Source: Rhizobiales bacterium UBA697
Lineage (GTDB): Bacteria; Pseudomonadota; Alphaproteobacteria; Rhizobiales; Ancalomicrobiaceae
Direction of reading: 5' to 3'
Length of the DNA stretch: 16,395 nucleotides
Assembly (NCBI GenBank): GCA_002298965.1
Contig: DBMN01000133.1
Span: 1-16,395, forward strand
The number at the start of each line of letters is the position of its first letter. Position 1 is the first letter of the stretch. The notes beneath the pieces were generated by a model. That model saw nothing but the letters and a program-made list of their open reading frames with translations, was not told where the DNA came from and did not search any database. Made by a program: the position numbers and the translations under genes. Positions 7,014 through 14,712 of this stretch are shown one piece after another.

Positions 7014-8453
7014 ATGATCAATCTCGCACTCGCGACCATCCTGTTGCCCTTCGTCGGGGCGATCGTGGTGGCGCTCGCCCCCCAGCCCGCGGCCAAGACG
7101 ATCGGTCGTCTGTTCGCCGGCCTCTCCTTCCTCTCGGTGCTGACGCTGGCGATCTCCTTCGCCCGCGGCGGCAAGGTGGCCGTCGAACGCGCCGTCCTGA
7201 GCTTCGGCGACGTCGAAGTCCTCGGCTTCGCGGTCGACAAGGTGTCGGTCCTCGTCGCGGTGGCGGTCGTCGCCATCGGCCTGCTCGTCACCCTCTACTC
7301 GGTCGACTACTTCTCGGCCGGCAACCGCGAACACGCCGACATCGGCCGGCGTCGCTTCTGGTCCTTCATCCTGGTCTTCATCGGGGCGATGGCGGGTCTC
7401 GTCTTCACCTCGACGGTGATCGGCCAGCTGGTGTTCTTCGAGATCACCGGTGCCTGCTCCTGGGCGCTGATCGGCTACTACGAGAAGCCCAAGGCGCTCG
7501 CCTCGGCCCTCAAGGCGCTGATCGTCACCCACATCGCCTCGCTCGGCCTCTACGCCGCCGCCGTGGTGCTGTTCCTGTCGACCGGCACCTTCGCCCTGTC
7601 GGCGATCGGCACGCTGCCGGTCGCGACCAAGACCATCGTCCTCCTGGCGATCCTGGTCGCCGCCTGGGGCAAGTCGGCGCAGCTGCCCTTCCACATGTGG
7701 CTGCCCGACGCGATGGAGGCGCCGACCCCGGTGTCGGCCTATCTCCATGCCGCCTCGATGGTGAAGGTCGGCGTCTACATCTTCGCCCGTGCGCTGATGT
7801 CGTCGAACGGCGCGCCGGAGATCGTCGGCTGGGTCGGCACGATCATGGCCGTGATCACCCTGGTCTACGGCTTCGCCATGTATCTGCCGCAGGCCGACCT
7901 CAAGCGTCTGCTCGCCTGGTCGACCATCACCCAGCTCGGCTACATCTTCCTCGGCCTGTCGCTGTCGGTGTTCGGTTCGCAGCTCGCCTTCGACGGCGCG
8001 ATCGCCCACATCTTCAACCACGCCTTCGCCAAGACGCTGTTCTTCCTGGTGGCGGGTGCGCTCAGCTACACCGCCGGCACCCGCATGCTGCCGGTGCTGC
8101 GCGGCATCCTGGCGAAGTCGCCGGTTCTCGGCATCGGCTTCGTGGTGGCGGCCTTCGCCATCACCGGCGTGCCGCCCTTCTCGGGCTTCTTCTCGAAGTT
8201 CGCGATCTTCGCCGGCGGCTTCCGGATGGCCGATGCCCATCCGGCGCTGTGGGTCCTGGTCGCCGTCGCGCTCCTCGAGTCGGTCGCCTCCTTCGCCTGG
8301 TTCCTGAAGTGGATCGGCAAGACCGTCCCCGGCACGCCGTCGGAGACGATGGCCGCCGCCCAGCCGGTCCCCGCCTCGATGCGCTTCGTGCTCACCGTCC
8401 TGATCGTGATGGCCGTCGCGTCGTCCTTCATCGCCACCGCCTGGCTCGGTTGA
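7014..8453 (+). CDS. hyfD: Hydrogenase-4 membrane subunit HyfD, antiporter-like
   Basis: This 479-residue polytopic membrane protein of the NuoL/M/N-Mrp family has the length of E. coli HyfD. Hyf complexes have HyfD, HyfE and HyfF, which the smaller Hyc (hydrogenase-3) complex lacks, so this gene helps identify the locus as FHL-2. The conserved ion-path residues are present: Glu143 in VFFEITGACSW, Lys220 in AAWGKSAQLPFHMWLPDAM, His227 and Lys251, followed by ADLKRLLAWSTITQLGY. GGGAGAG precedes the ATG at suitable spacing. The gene follows hyfC by 19 bp, and hyfE starts 10 bp after its stop. The intact Glu/Lys set suggests a working ion channel, although that is inference. Confidence 0.94.
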   Translation: MINLALATILLPFVGAIVVALAPQPAAKTIGRLFAGLSFLSVLTLAISFARGGKVAVERAVLSFGDVEVLGFAVDKVSVLVAVAVVAIGLLVTLYSVDYFSAGNREHADIGRRRFWSFILVFIGAMAGLVFTSTVIGQLVFFEITGACSWALIGYYEKPKALASALKALIVTHIASLGLYAAAVVLFLSTGTFALSAIGTLPVATKTIVLLAILVAAWGKSAQLPFHMWLPDAMEAPTPVSAYLHAASMVKVGVYIFARALMSSNGAPEIVGWVGTIMAVITLVYGFAMYLPQADLKRLLAWSTITQLGYIFLGLSLSVFGSQLAFDGAIAHIFNHAFAKTLFFLVAGALSYTAGTRMLPVLRGILAKSPVLGIGFVVAAFAITGVPPFSGFFSKFAIFAGGFRMADAHPALWVLVAVALLESVASFAWFLKWIGKTVPGTPSETMAAAQPVPASMRFVLTVLIVMAVASSFIATAWLG

Positions 8454-8463
8454 GGAGGCAGAC

Positions 8464-9117
8464 ATGTCCGGATTTCAACTCGTCAACGGTCTCGCCGGCC
8501 TGCTGATCGTCACCTCGCTGCTGGTCATCACGGCACGGCGTCCGACCGGGTCTGCCTTCTACTACGCGCTGCAGTCGCTGGTGCTCGTCGCCATCTTCCT
8601 GACGCTCGGCGCCACGGTCGGTTCGCATGAACTGACCGCCTGGGCCGCGACCTCCTTCGTCACCAAGGTCCTCCTGGTGCCGATCCTGATGACGCGCCTC
8701 CTCGGCCGGCTCGACGACGTCAAGCTCGGTTCGGGCGAGCGCGTGCCGCCGGCCGTCTCGGTGCTGATGGCCGCCGTCGTCGTCGTGCTGTGCTTCTGGG
8801 TGGTGGACGGCGTGTCGCTGCCGGCCGCCGAGGCGATCAAGCCGGCGCTCGCCGTGTCGCTCGGCCACTTCTTCCTCGGCCTCGCGGCGATCGTCACCCA
8901 GCGCAACATCCTCAAGCAGGTGTTCGGCTACTGCCTGATGGAGAACGGCTCGCACCTGACGCTGGCGCTGCTCGCCGCCAAGGCGCCGGAAGTCGTCGAG
9001 ATCGGCATCGCCACCGACGCCGTCTTCGCCGTGGTGATCATGGCCGTCCTCGGCCTGCAGATCCACCGCACCCTCGGCACGCTCGACGCCGACCAGCTCA
9101 CTTCTCTGAAGGGATGA
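8464..9117 (+). CDS. hyfE: Hydrogenase-4 membrane subunit HyfE
   Basis: This 217-residue membrane protein resembles E. coli HyfE (216 aa) along its whole length, including the ending GTLDADQLTSLKG. The central-to-C-terminal part is NuoK-like and carries QRNILKQVFGYCLMENGSH with Glu160 inside a hydrophobic helix. Lys68 lies in SFVTKVLLVP in the N-terminal half. HyfE is thought to combine a NuoK-like part with additional helices and to link the antiporter-like modules. A strong GAGGAGG overlaps the hyfD stop and sits 5 bases before the ATG. The hyfF reading frame follows immediately. Confidence 0.92.
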   Translation: MSGFQLVNGLAGLLIVTSLLVITARRPTGSAFYYALQSLVLVAIFLTLGATVGSHELTAWAATSFVTKVLLVPILMTRLLGRLDDVKLGSGERVPPAVSVLMAAVVVVLCFWVVDGVSLPAAEAIKPALAVSLGHFFLGLAAIVTQRNILKQVFGYCLMENGSHLTLALLAAKAPEVVEIGIATDAVFAVVIMAVLGLQIHRTLGTLDADQLTSLKG

Positions 9118-9122
9118 CCGCC

Positions 9123-10697
9123 ATGGTGCCCTCTATCCTTCCTCCCCTGATGCTCGCCGTGCCGCTGGTGGCCGCGATCTCCATCGCGCTGCTGCCCGCC
9201 CGCGAAGGCGGCAACCGCACCATCGAGGCGGTCCACGTCGGCTCCGGCGTGGTGGTGGCGCTCGCCGCGTTGCTGGCGGTCGGACGCGTCCTCGCCGGTG
9301 CCGATCTCTCGGCGGTCGGCGGCTGGTTCGTCATCGACCCGCTGGCGGCGATCTTCGTCGCCCTGATCGGCCTCGTCGGCCTCCTCACCGGCCTCTACGC
9401 CGTCGCCTACGTCCGCCACGACGTCGCCCACGGCGAGCTGACGCCCGCCAAGCACAAGTTGTTCTTCGCCTTCTTCCAGTTCTTCGTCTTCACGATGATG
9501 CTCGCGGTCACCTCGAACAACATCGTGCTGACCTGGGTGGCGGTCGAGGCGACGACGCTGGGCTCGGCCTTCCTCGTCGGTCTCTACGGCCGGCGCTCGA
9601 GCCTCGAGGCGGCGTGGAAATACGTCATCATCTGCACCGTCGGCGTGGCCTTCGGCCTCTACGGCACCGTGCTGACCTTCGCCGACGGCGCCGCCGCCTT
9701 CGGCGATCCCGAGAAGGCGGTGTTCTGGACCTCGCTGACCGCCGACGCCGCCCGGCTCGACCCGATGCTGGCCAAGATCGCCTTCGTCTTCGTGCTGATC
9801 GGCTTCGGCACCAAGGCCGGCCTCTTCCCGATGCACGGCTGGCTGCCGGACGCCCACTCGGAAGCCCCGAGCCCGGTCTCGGCGCTGCTCTCCGGCGTGC
9901 TCTTGAAGTGCGCGCTCTTCGTGGTGATCCGCTATCTCGCCGTCACCTCGCGCGCCGTCGGCCCCGAGTTCCCGCAGATGCTGCTGCTCGCCCTCGGCTT
10001 CCTGTCGGTCACCGTCGCCGTCTTCCTCTTCCTCGTGCAGAAGGACCTGAAGCGGAAGCTCGCCTACTCGAGCGTCGAGCACGTCGGCCTGATCGCCATC
10101 GGCCTCGGCTTCGGCGGCCCGCTCGGCGTCGGCGCGGCGCTGCTGCATGCGATCAACCACTCCTTCGCCAAGTCGCTGATCTTCTGCGCCTCGGGCAACG
10201 TGCTGATGAAGTACGGCACCCGCGACCTGACCCAGGTGAAGGGCCTGCTCCGCGTCGCCCCGGCGAGCGGCGTGATGGTGCTGATCTCCGCCCTGGCGCT
10301 CGCCGGCTTCCCGCCCTTCGCGGTCTTCGTCTCCGAGTTCCTGGTGATCGGCGCGGGCTTCGCGGCGGGTCAGTGGCTGCCGGCGATCATCCTCGGCCTG
10401 CTGCTCACCATCGCCGTCGCCGCCTTCGTCCAGATCATCTCCGGCTCGGTGCTCGGCAAGGCGCCGGAGACGGTTCCGGTCGGCGACGTCGGCTGGCGGG
10501 CTCTCGCCCCGATGTGGGCGCTGGTGGCGATCGTCGTGGCGCTCGGCGTCGCGGTGCCGCGGCCGGTCGGCCAGCTGGTGCGCGAAGCGACCGCCGTCGT
10601 CGTCGGTGGCGACCGCGGTGCCGTGATCGCGGCCCCCTGGCAGAAGTCCCTCGAACCGGTCGCAGCCCTCGCCCCCCGGGCCGAGCCGCGCATCTGA
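9123..10697 (+). CDS. hyfF: Hydrogenase-4 membrane subunit HyfF, antiporter-like
   Basis: This is the third antiporter-like membrane subunit, 524 residues from the ATG at 9123 (E. coli HyfF is about 526). That start is preferred because GAAGGG at 9108-9113 lies 9 bases upstream. The in-frame ATG at 9114 overlaps the hyfE stop, but the same purine run abuts it with no spacing. The reading frame stays open far upstream inside hyfE, which is only a shadow. Family residues are Glu142 in TWVAVEATTLGS, Lys231 in IGFGTKAGLFPMHGWLPDAH and Lys262 in GVLLKCALF, followed by KDLKRKLAYSSVEHVGL. With HyfB and HyfD it gives three potential ion routes in one complex. hyfG follows after 25 bp. Confidence 0.92.
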   Translation: MVPSILPPLMLAVPLVAAISIALLPAREGGNRTIEAVHVGSGVVVALAALLAVGRVLAGADLSAVGGWFVIDPLAAIFVALIGLVGLLTGLYAVAYVRHDVAHGELTPAKHKLFFAFFQFFVFTMMLAVTSNNIVLTWVAVEATTLGSAFLVGLYGRRSSLEAAWKYVIICTVGVAFGLYGTVLTFADGAAAFGDPEKAVFWTSLTADAARLDPMLAKIAFVFVLIGFGTKAGLFPMHGWLPDAHSEAPSPVSALLSGVLLKCALFVVIRYLAVTSRAVGPEFPQMLLLALGFLSVTVAVFLFLVQKDLKRKLAYSSVEHVGLIAIGLGFGGPLGVGAALLHAINHSFAKSLIFCASGNVLMKYGTRDLTQVKGLLRVAPASGVMVLISALALAGFPPFAVFVSEFLVIGAGFAAGQWLPAIILGLLLTIAVAAFVQIISGSVLGKAPETVPVGDVGWRALAPMWALVAIVVALGVAVPRPVGQLVREATAVVVGGDRGAVIAAPWQKSLEPVAALAPRAEPRI

Positions 10698-10722
10698 CCC
10701 GCCGTCTTCAGGAGACGAGATC

Positions 10723-12438
10723 ATGAACGTCATGCCCAAGCTCCCGGTCGGCGCCTCGCACATCGCCGCTCTCCGGGCCGAGTTGCCCCACGCCGTGCTC
10801 GACGAGAGCCGCCAGACCGCCGATCAGCTCACCGTCACGGTGAAGCTCGACAGCCTGCCGGAAGCCGTCGCCTATCTCTACTACGGCCGCGGTGGCTGGC
10901 TGTCGGTGGTCGTCGGCAACGACGAGCGCTCGCTCGACGGCACCTTCGGCCTCTACTACGTGCTGTCGATGGAGGAAGAGGACCCCTGCTACGTGGTGGT
11001 CCACGCCAAGGTGCCGGAAGGCAAGGAGGAGTTCCCCTCGGTCACGCCCAAGGTGCCCGCCTGCGTCTGGGGCGAGCGCGAGGTGCGCGACATGTACGGC
11101 CTGGTGCCGGTCGGTCTGCCCGACGCCCGCCGTCTGGTGCTGCCCGACGACTGGCCGGAGAACCTCCACCCGCTGCGCAAGGACGCGATGGACCATCGCT
11201 TCCGCCCGGCGCCGGTGAAGGACGACGAGACCTATTCCTTCGTCAACGACTCCGACCGCGAGACCACCGTCGTCCCGCTCGGACCGCTGCACATCACCTC
11301 CGACGAACCCGGCCACTTCCGCCTGTTCGTCGACGGTGAGGACATCATCGATGCCGACTACCGGATGTTCTACGTCCACCGCGGCATGGAGAAGGTGGCC
11401 GAGACCCGCATGGGCTACGACGAGGTCACCTTCCTCGCCGATCGCGTCTGCGGCATCTGCGGCTATGCCCACTCGGTCGCCTACGCCAACTCGGTCGAGA
11501 ACGCGCTCGGCATCGAAGTGCCGCTGCGTGGTCAGGCGATCCGCTCGATCCTGCTCGAGACCGAGCGGCTGCACAGCCATCTGCTCAACCTCGGTCTCGC
11601 CTGCCACTTCGTCGGCTTCGACACCGGCTTCATGCAGTTCTTCCGCATCCGCGAGAAGTCGATGATGCTGGCGGAGATGCTGACCGGCAATCGCAAGACC
11701 TATGCGATCAACCTGATCGGCGGCGTTCGTCGCGACATCCTGGGCGAACAGAAGGCCCGCACCCTGGCGACCGTCCGCGAGCTGCGCGACGACGTCACCC
11801 GCCTCGTCGACATGCTGATCTCGACCGCCAACGTCGAAGGCCGCGTCAAGGGCGTCGGCATCCTCGACCCGAAGGTCGCCCGCGACTACTCGCCGGTCGG
11901 ACCGCTCGTCCGCGGTTCGGGTCACCGCCGCGACACCCGCGTGCTGCATCCCTTCCAGGGCTACAGGCTGACCGATCTCGGCATCAACACCGGTGACGGC
12001 TGCGACGTGCTCGCCCGCACGCTGGTGCGCGTGCAGGAGGTCTTCGACAGCATCGGCCTGATCGAGGCGCTGCTCACCGACACGCCGGCCGGGCCGATCC
12101 TCACCGAGGACTTCACCTACGTGCCGCACAAGTTCGCTCTCGGCTTCACCGAGGCGCCGCGCGGCGAGGACATCCACTGGTCGATGACCGGCGACAACCA
12201 GAAGCTCTATCGCTGGCGCTGCCGCGCCTCGACCTACGCCAACTGGCCGGTGCTGCGCTACATGCTGCGCGGCAACACGGTGTCGGACGCGCCGCTGATC
12301 GTCGCCTCGATCGACCCCTGCTACTCGTGCACCGACCGCGTCACCGTCGTCGACGTCAAGAAGGCGACGCAGAAGACCATCCCCTACAAGGAGATGGAAC
12401 GCTACTGCCGTGACCGCACCGCATCGCCGTTGAAGTGA
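10723..12438 (+). CDS. hyfG: [NiFe]-hydrogenase-4 large (catalytic) subunit HyfG
   Basis: This 571-residue subunit carries the NiFe centre that reduces protons to H2. Residues 1 to about 160 are a NuoC-like domain with the GEREVRDMYGL motif, and the remainder is the NuoD/hydrogenase large-subunit domain. The four metal-ligand cysteines are present: Cys243 and Cys246 in DRVCGICGYAHS, and Cys533 and Cys536 in DPCYSCTDR. Exactly 32 residues follow Arg539, starting VTVVDVK and ending SPLK. This is the same tail length that HycI removes from E. coli HycE after Arg537, so the protein is encoded as an unprocessed precursor. GGAGA lies 7 bases before the ATG at 10723. An ATG at 10732 is a less likely start. 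Sequence conservation with HycE/HyfG is very high around HWSMTGDNQKLYRWRCR. Confidence 0.96.
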   Translation: MNVMPKLPVGASHIAALRAELPHAVLDESRQTADQLTVTVKLDSLPEAVAYLYYGRGGWLSVVVGNDERSLDGTFGLYYVLSMEEEDPCYVVVHAKVPEGKEEFPSVTPKVPACVWGEREVRDMYGLVPVGLPDARRLVLPDDWPENLHPLRKDAMDHRFRPAPVKDDETYSFVNDSDRETTVVPLGPLHITSDEPGHFRLFVDGEDIIDADYRMFYVHRGMEKVAETRMGYDEVTFLADRVCGICGYAHSVAYANSVENALGIEVPLRGQAIRSILLETERLHSHLLNLGLACHFVGFDTGFMQFFRIREKSMMLAEMLTGNRKTYAINLIGGVRRDILGEQKARTLATVRELRDDVTRLVDMLISTANVEGRVKGVGILDPKVARDYSPVGPLVRGSGHRRDTRVLHPFQGYRLTDLGINTGDGCDVLARTLVRVQEVFDSIGLIEALLTDTPAGPILTEDFTYVPHKFALGFTEAPRGEDIHWSMTGDNQKLYRWRCRASTYANWPVLRYMLRGNTVSDAPLIVASIDPCYSCTDRVTVVDVKKATQKTIPYKEMERYCRDRTASPLK

Positions 12439-12455
12439 GATCGGGAGAGACGACC

Positions 12456-13007
12456 ATGTTCAAGCTCATCAAGGAGATCTTCCGATCCGGCGAAGCGACG
12501 GTGAAGTACCCCTTCGCCCCGCTCGCCATGGAGAAGGACCTGCGCGGCAAGCCCGAGCACACCGGCGAGCAGTGCATCGCCTGCGCCGCCTGCACCATCG
12601 CCTGCCCCGCCAACGCCATCGCGATGGCGACCGACGTCGAGGCGGCGACCCGTACCTGGTCGATCGACTACGGCCGCTGCGTCTTCTGCGGCCGCTGCGA
12701 GGAGGTCTGTCCGACCGACGCGATCCGGCTGACGGAGGAACTCGAACTGGCGGTGGCGAACCGCGCCGATCTCGTCATGAAGGCGGTGTTCAGGCTCGCC
12801 CGTTGCGAGGTCTGCGACACGCCCTTCGCCGTCGCCAAGGAAGTCGCCTACGTCCAGGACATCGTCGCCCTGGGAGCGCCGACCGCCGACGAGGCGGCGC
12901 AGCGTCGCCGGCTGGCGGCCACGTGCCCGAGCTGCAAGCGCATCCACGACGTGACCCAGATCGCCGCCTTCGGCGTCGCCCGCCGCATCGAGGAGACCCG
13001 TCGATGA
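12456..13007 (+). CDS. hyfH: Hydrogenase-4 iron-sulfur subunit HyfH (NuoI/HycF-like)
   Basis: This 183-residue ferredoxin subunit passes electrons from HyfA towards the small subunit HyfI. Two [4Fe-4S] motifs are present, Cys40/43/46/50 (CIACAACTIAC) and Cys75/78/81/85 (CVFCGRCEEVC), equivalent to the NuoI clusters. The C-terminal part has two more pairs, Cys117/120 (CEVC) and Cys157/160 (CPSC). This also occurs in HycF/HyfH and could bind a metal in a zinc-ribbon-like fold. The ATG at 12456 has GGGAGA at proper spacing. An upstream in-frame ATG at 12435 overlaps the hyfG stop and would add seven unconserved residues. The stop overlaps the hyfI start (ATGA). Confidence 0.93.
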   Translation: MFKLIKEIFRSGEATVKYPFAPLAMEKDLRGKPEHTGEQCIACAACTIACPANAIAMATDVEAATRTWSIDYGRCVFCGRCEEVCPTDAIRLTEELELAVANRADLVMKAVFRLARCEVCDTPFAVAKEVAYVQDIVALGAPTADEAAQRRRLAATCPSCKRIHDVTQIAAFGVARRIEETRR

Positions 13008-13801
13008 CCCGCCTTCCCACCGTCGACCAGTTCACCCCCGCCTCCGGCATCGGCAAGATCGACACGCCGGCCGACATCGCCCGGATGAAGGGGGCGCTGC
13101 TCAAGGACATCCAGCGGTCGGCCTACGTCTACCGGGTCGACTGCGGCGGCTGCAACGGCTGCGAGATCGAGATCTTCGCCGCCATCACGCCGCTGTTCGA
13201 TGCCGAACGCTTCGGCATCAAGGTTGTGTCCTCGCCGCGTCATGCCGACATCCTGCTGTTCACCGGCGCGGTGACCCGCTCGATGCGCATGCCGGCGCTG
13301 CGCGCCTACGAGGCCGCCCCCGATCCGAAGATCGTCGTCTCCTACGGCGCCTGCGGCTGTTCGGGCGGCATCTTCCACGACCTCTATTCGGTCTGGGGCG
13401 GCACCGACAAGATCGTGCCGGTCGACGTCTACATCCCCGGCTGCCCGCCCTCGCCGGCGGCCACCATCTACGGCTTCGCCGTGGCGCTCGGCCTGCTCGG
13501 CCAGAAGCTGAAGGCGAAGACCCACGTCGAAGGCGAGAACGAGCGCGTGGCGATCGCCCACCCGACCGTGCCCTACAATCTGCGCGTCCTCATCGAACGC
13601 GAGGCGCGGCGGATGGCGGGCTATCGTCAGGGCGGCGACCTCGCCGAGGTCTTCCTCGCCGCGATGGAGGCCCCCGAGGGTCGGCCCTTCGCCGACCGTC
13701 TCGACGGCCTGATGCGCACCACGTCCGATCCGCGCACGCGCGAGATCTTCGAGGCGCTCGGCGGCGTGATCACCGCCGCGATCGGGAGGCTGGCGAGATG
13801 A
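13004..13801 (+). CDS. hyfI: [NiFe]-hydrogenase-4 small subunit HyfI (NuoB/HycG-like)
   Basis: This 265-residue small subunit holds the [4Fe-4S] cluster next to the NiFe site. It matches HycG/HyfI (about 252-255 aa): YRVDCGGCNGCEIEIFAA with Cys47/50/53, SYGACGCSGGIFHD with Cys117, and YIPGCPPSPAATIYGF with Cys147. An additional Cys119 appears in GACGCSGG where, from memory, E. coli HycG has Asn. There is no Tat signal, as expected for a cytoplasm-facing group 4 enzyme. The reading frame is open far upstream across hyfH, but the ATG at 13004, in a 4-bp overlap with the hyfH stop and with AGGAG 8 bases before it, gives the family N-terminus. The C-terminal region (REARRMAGYRQGGD) is also conserved. 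hyfJ overlaps by 4 bp. Confidence 0.95.
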   Translation: MTRLPTVDQFTPASGIGKIDTPADIARMKGALLKDIQRSAYVYRVDCGGCNGCEIEIFAAITPLFDAERFGIKVVSSPRHADILLFTGAVTRSMRMPALRAYEAAPDPKIVVSYGACGCSGGIFHDLYSVWGGTDKIVPVDVYIPGCPPSPAATIYGFAVALGLLGQKLKAKTHVEGENERVAIAHPTVPYNLRVLIEREARRMAGYRQGGDLAEVFLAAMEAPEGRPFADRLDGLMRTTSDPRTREIFEALGGVITAAIGRLAR

Positions 13802-14199
13802 AGAAGGTCGTCTTCTACCGCCTCGGCGAGAAGTTCCTCGAGCGCGAGGAGGACGTCCCCGCCTCGTCGAAGAACGTCGTCTATCACGCGCTGGCGATCG
13901 GCCATCACGTCGGCGTCTTCGACTGCTTCAAGCCGTTCCTGCACTGCTCGTTCGACTTCTGGGAGCGCCTGCTGGCGCTCCTGCCCGAGGGCGAGGCGCG
14001 GCGCAAGCTCGAAGGCGTCGACCGTTTCGGCGAGATCATGGTCGACCGCACCCACACCACCCTCCTCGGTCAGGCCTTCGCCGAGGCGCGCCCGCGTCTC
14101 GACGAAGACATGGTCGAATGGTGCGACACGTTCCAGACTTCGCTCGCCGCCATCGAGATGGAACCGGCGATCTATCTGATGGGGAGGAAGGTGCCGTGA
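13798..14199 (+). CDS. hyfJ: Formate hydrogenlyase maturation protein HyfJ/HycH
   Basis: This 133-residue cytoplasmic protein is of the HycH/HyfJ family (E. coli members about 136-137 aa). HycH is required for maturation of the hydrogenase-3 large subunit in E. coli and is not a subunit of the final complex; its molecular action is not well defined. Recognisable segments are ALAIGHHVGVFDCFKPFL (residues 31-48), LPEGEARRKLEGV (62-74) and RFGEIMVDRTHT (76-87). The ATG overlaps the hyfI stop (ATGA), and its own stop overlaps the GTG start of hycI by two bases, so translation of this gene is probably coupled on both sides. hyfJ and hycH are equivalent names. hyfJ is used because the operon is of Hyf type. 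Confidence 0.88.
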   Translation: MKKVVFYRLGEKFLEREEDVPASSKNVVYHALAIGHHVGVFDCFKPFLHCSFDFWERLLALLPEGEARRKLEGVDRFGEIMVDRTHTTLLGQAFAEARPRLDEDMVEWCDTFQTSLAAIEMEPAIYLMGRKVP

Positions 14200-14654
14200 C
14201 CGACATCGTGTTCACCGTCGGCAATTCACTGATGGGCGACGACGGCGCCGGGCCGCTGCTGGCCGAACGGCTGGAGCGGGAACCGGCGTCCGGCTGGGAG
14301 GCGATCGACGGCGGCTCGGCCCCGGAGAACGTCATGCATGCGGTGCGCGCCGCTGCCCCCGACCGGGTTCTGCTGGTCGACGCGGCCGAAATGGGGCTGC
14401 CGCCCGGTTCGATTCGCCGGATCGATCCGGGGATGGTCGCCGATCGCTTCCTGATCGACACCCATGCGATCCCCCTCGATTTCCTGATCGCCTCGCTCGG
14501 CGAGACGGTCGGCGAGGTGATCTTCGTCGGCATCCAGCCGGCCCGGGTCGCCTTCTACGAAGACATGACGCCGGCGGTCGTGGCGGCCGTCGACCACCTC
14601 CACCGCGGGCTCGCGGGCGGCCTCGATCCGGCATTGCTGCCGCCCGTCGCCTGA
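14196..14654 (+). CDS. hycI: Hydrogenase large-subunit C-terminal endopeptidase HycI
   Basis: This 152-residue protease (E. coli HycI 156 aa) is expected to clip the 32-residue tail from HyfG after nickel insertion. Residues matching the E. coli nickel-sensing/metal ligands are at the same numbers: Asp16 in MGDDGAGP, Asp62 in LVDAAEMG and His90 in DTHAIPL. IDGGSAPEN and EVIFVGIQP are also conserved. The start is the GTG at 14196, overlapping the hyfJ stop (GTGA), with GGGGAGG at 14181-14187 upstream, and it yields MTDIVFTVGNSLMGDD. The frame is open further upstream to an ATG at 14118, but that adds 26 basic, unconserved residues inside hyfJ. E. coli hyf lacks its own hycI, so its place here next to the substrate gene is notable. 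Confidence 0.93.
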   Translation: MTDIVFTVGNSLMGDDGAGPLLAERLEREPASGWEAIDGGSAPENVMHAVRAAAPDRVLLVDAAEMGLPPGSIRRIDPGMVADRFLIDTHAIPLDFLIASLGETVGEVIFVGIQPARVAFYEDMTPAVVAAVDHLHRGLAGGLDPALLPPVA

Positions 14655-14681
14655 AGTGGACAGGCCCGCCCCCGCACTTCA
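14652..14681. promoter_or_regulatory. Inverted repeat TGAAGTG-N16-CACTTCA between hycI and focA
   Basis: Seven-base arms at 14652-14658 (beginning on the hycI stop codon) and 14675-14681 are perfect reverse complements with a 16-base spacer. The repeat lies 31 bases before the focA start. It could be an operator, or an RNA hairpin that adjusts focA expression relative to the hyf genes. No T-run follows. A related half-site (GAAGT/ACTTC) occurs in the dyad at 3307-3322, but this short word also turns up by chance inside genes. Confidence 0.3.
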
Positions 14682-14712
14682 TCACGGTATCAGGACCAAC
14701 AGGAGACCAACA

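Noticed and set aside
8790..9122. N-terminal extension of hyfF back into hyfE
   Set aside because: The extra 111 residues are Arg-rich out-of-frame hyfE sequence, and the ATG at 9123 gives the family length and N-terminus.
8928..10763. Minus-strand open frame of about 610 codons opposite hyfE and hyfF
   Set aside because: It has the same shadow composition and no recognisable domain. The plus strand carries clearly conserved HyfE and HyfF.
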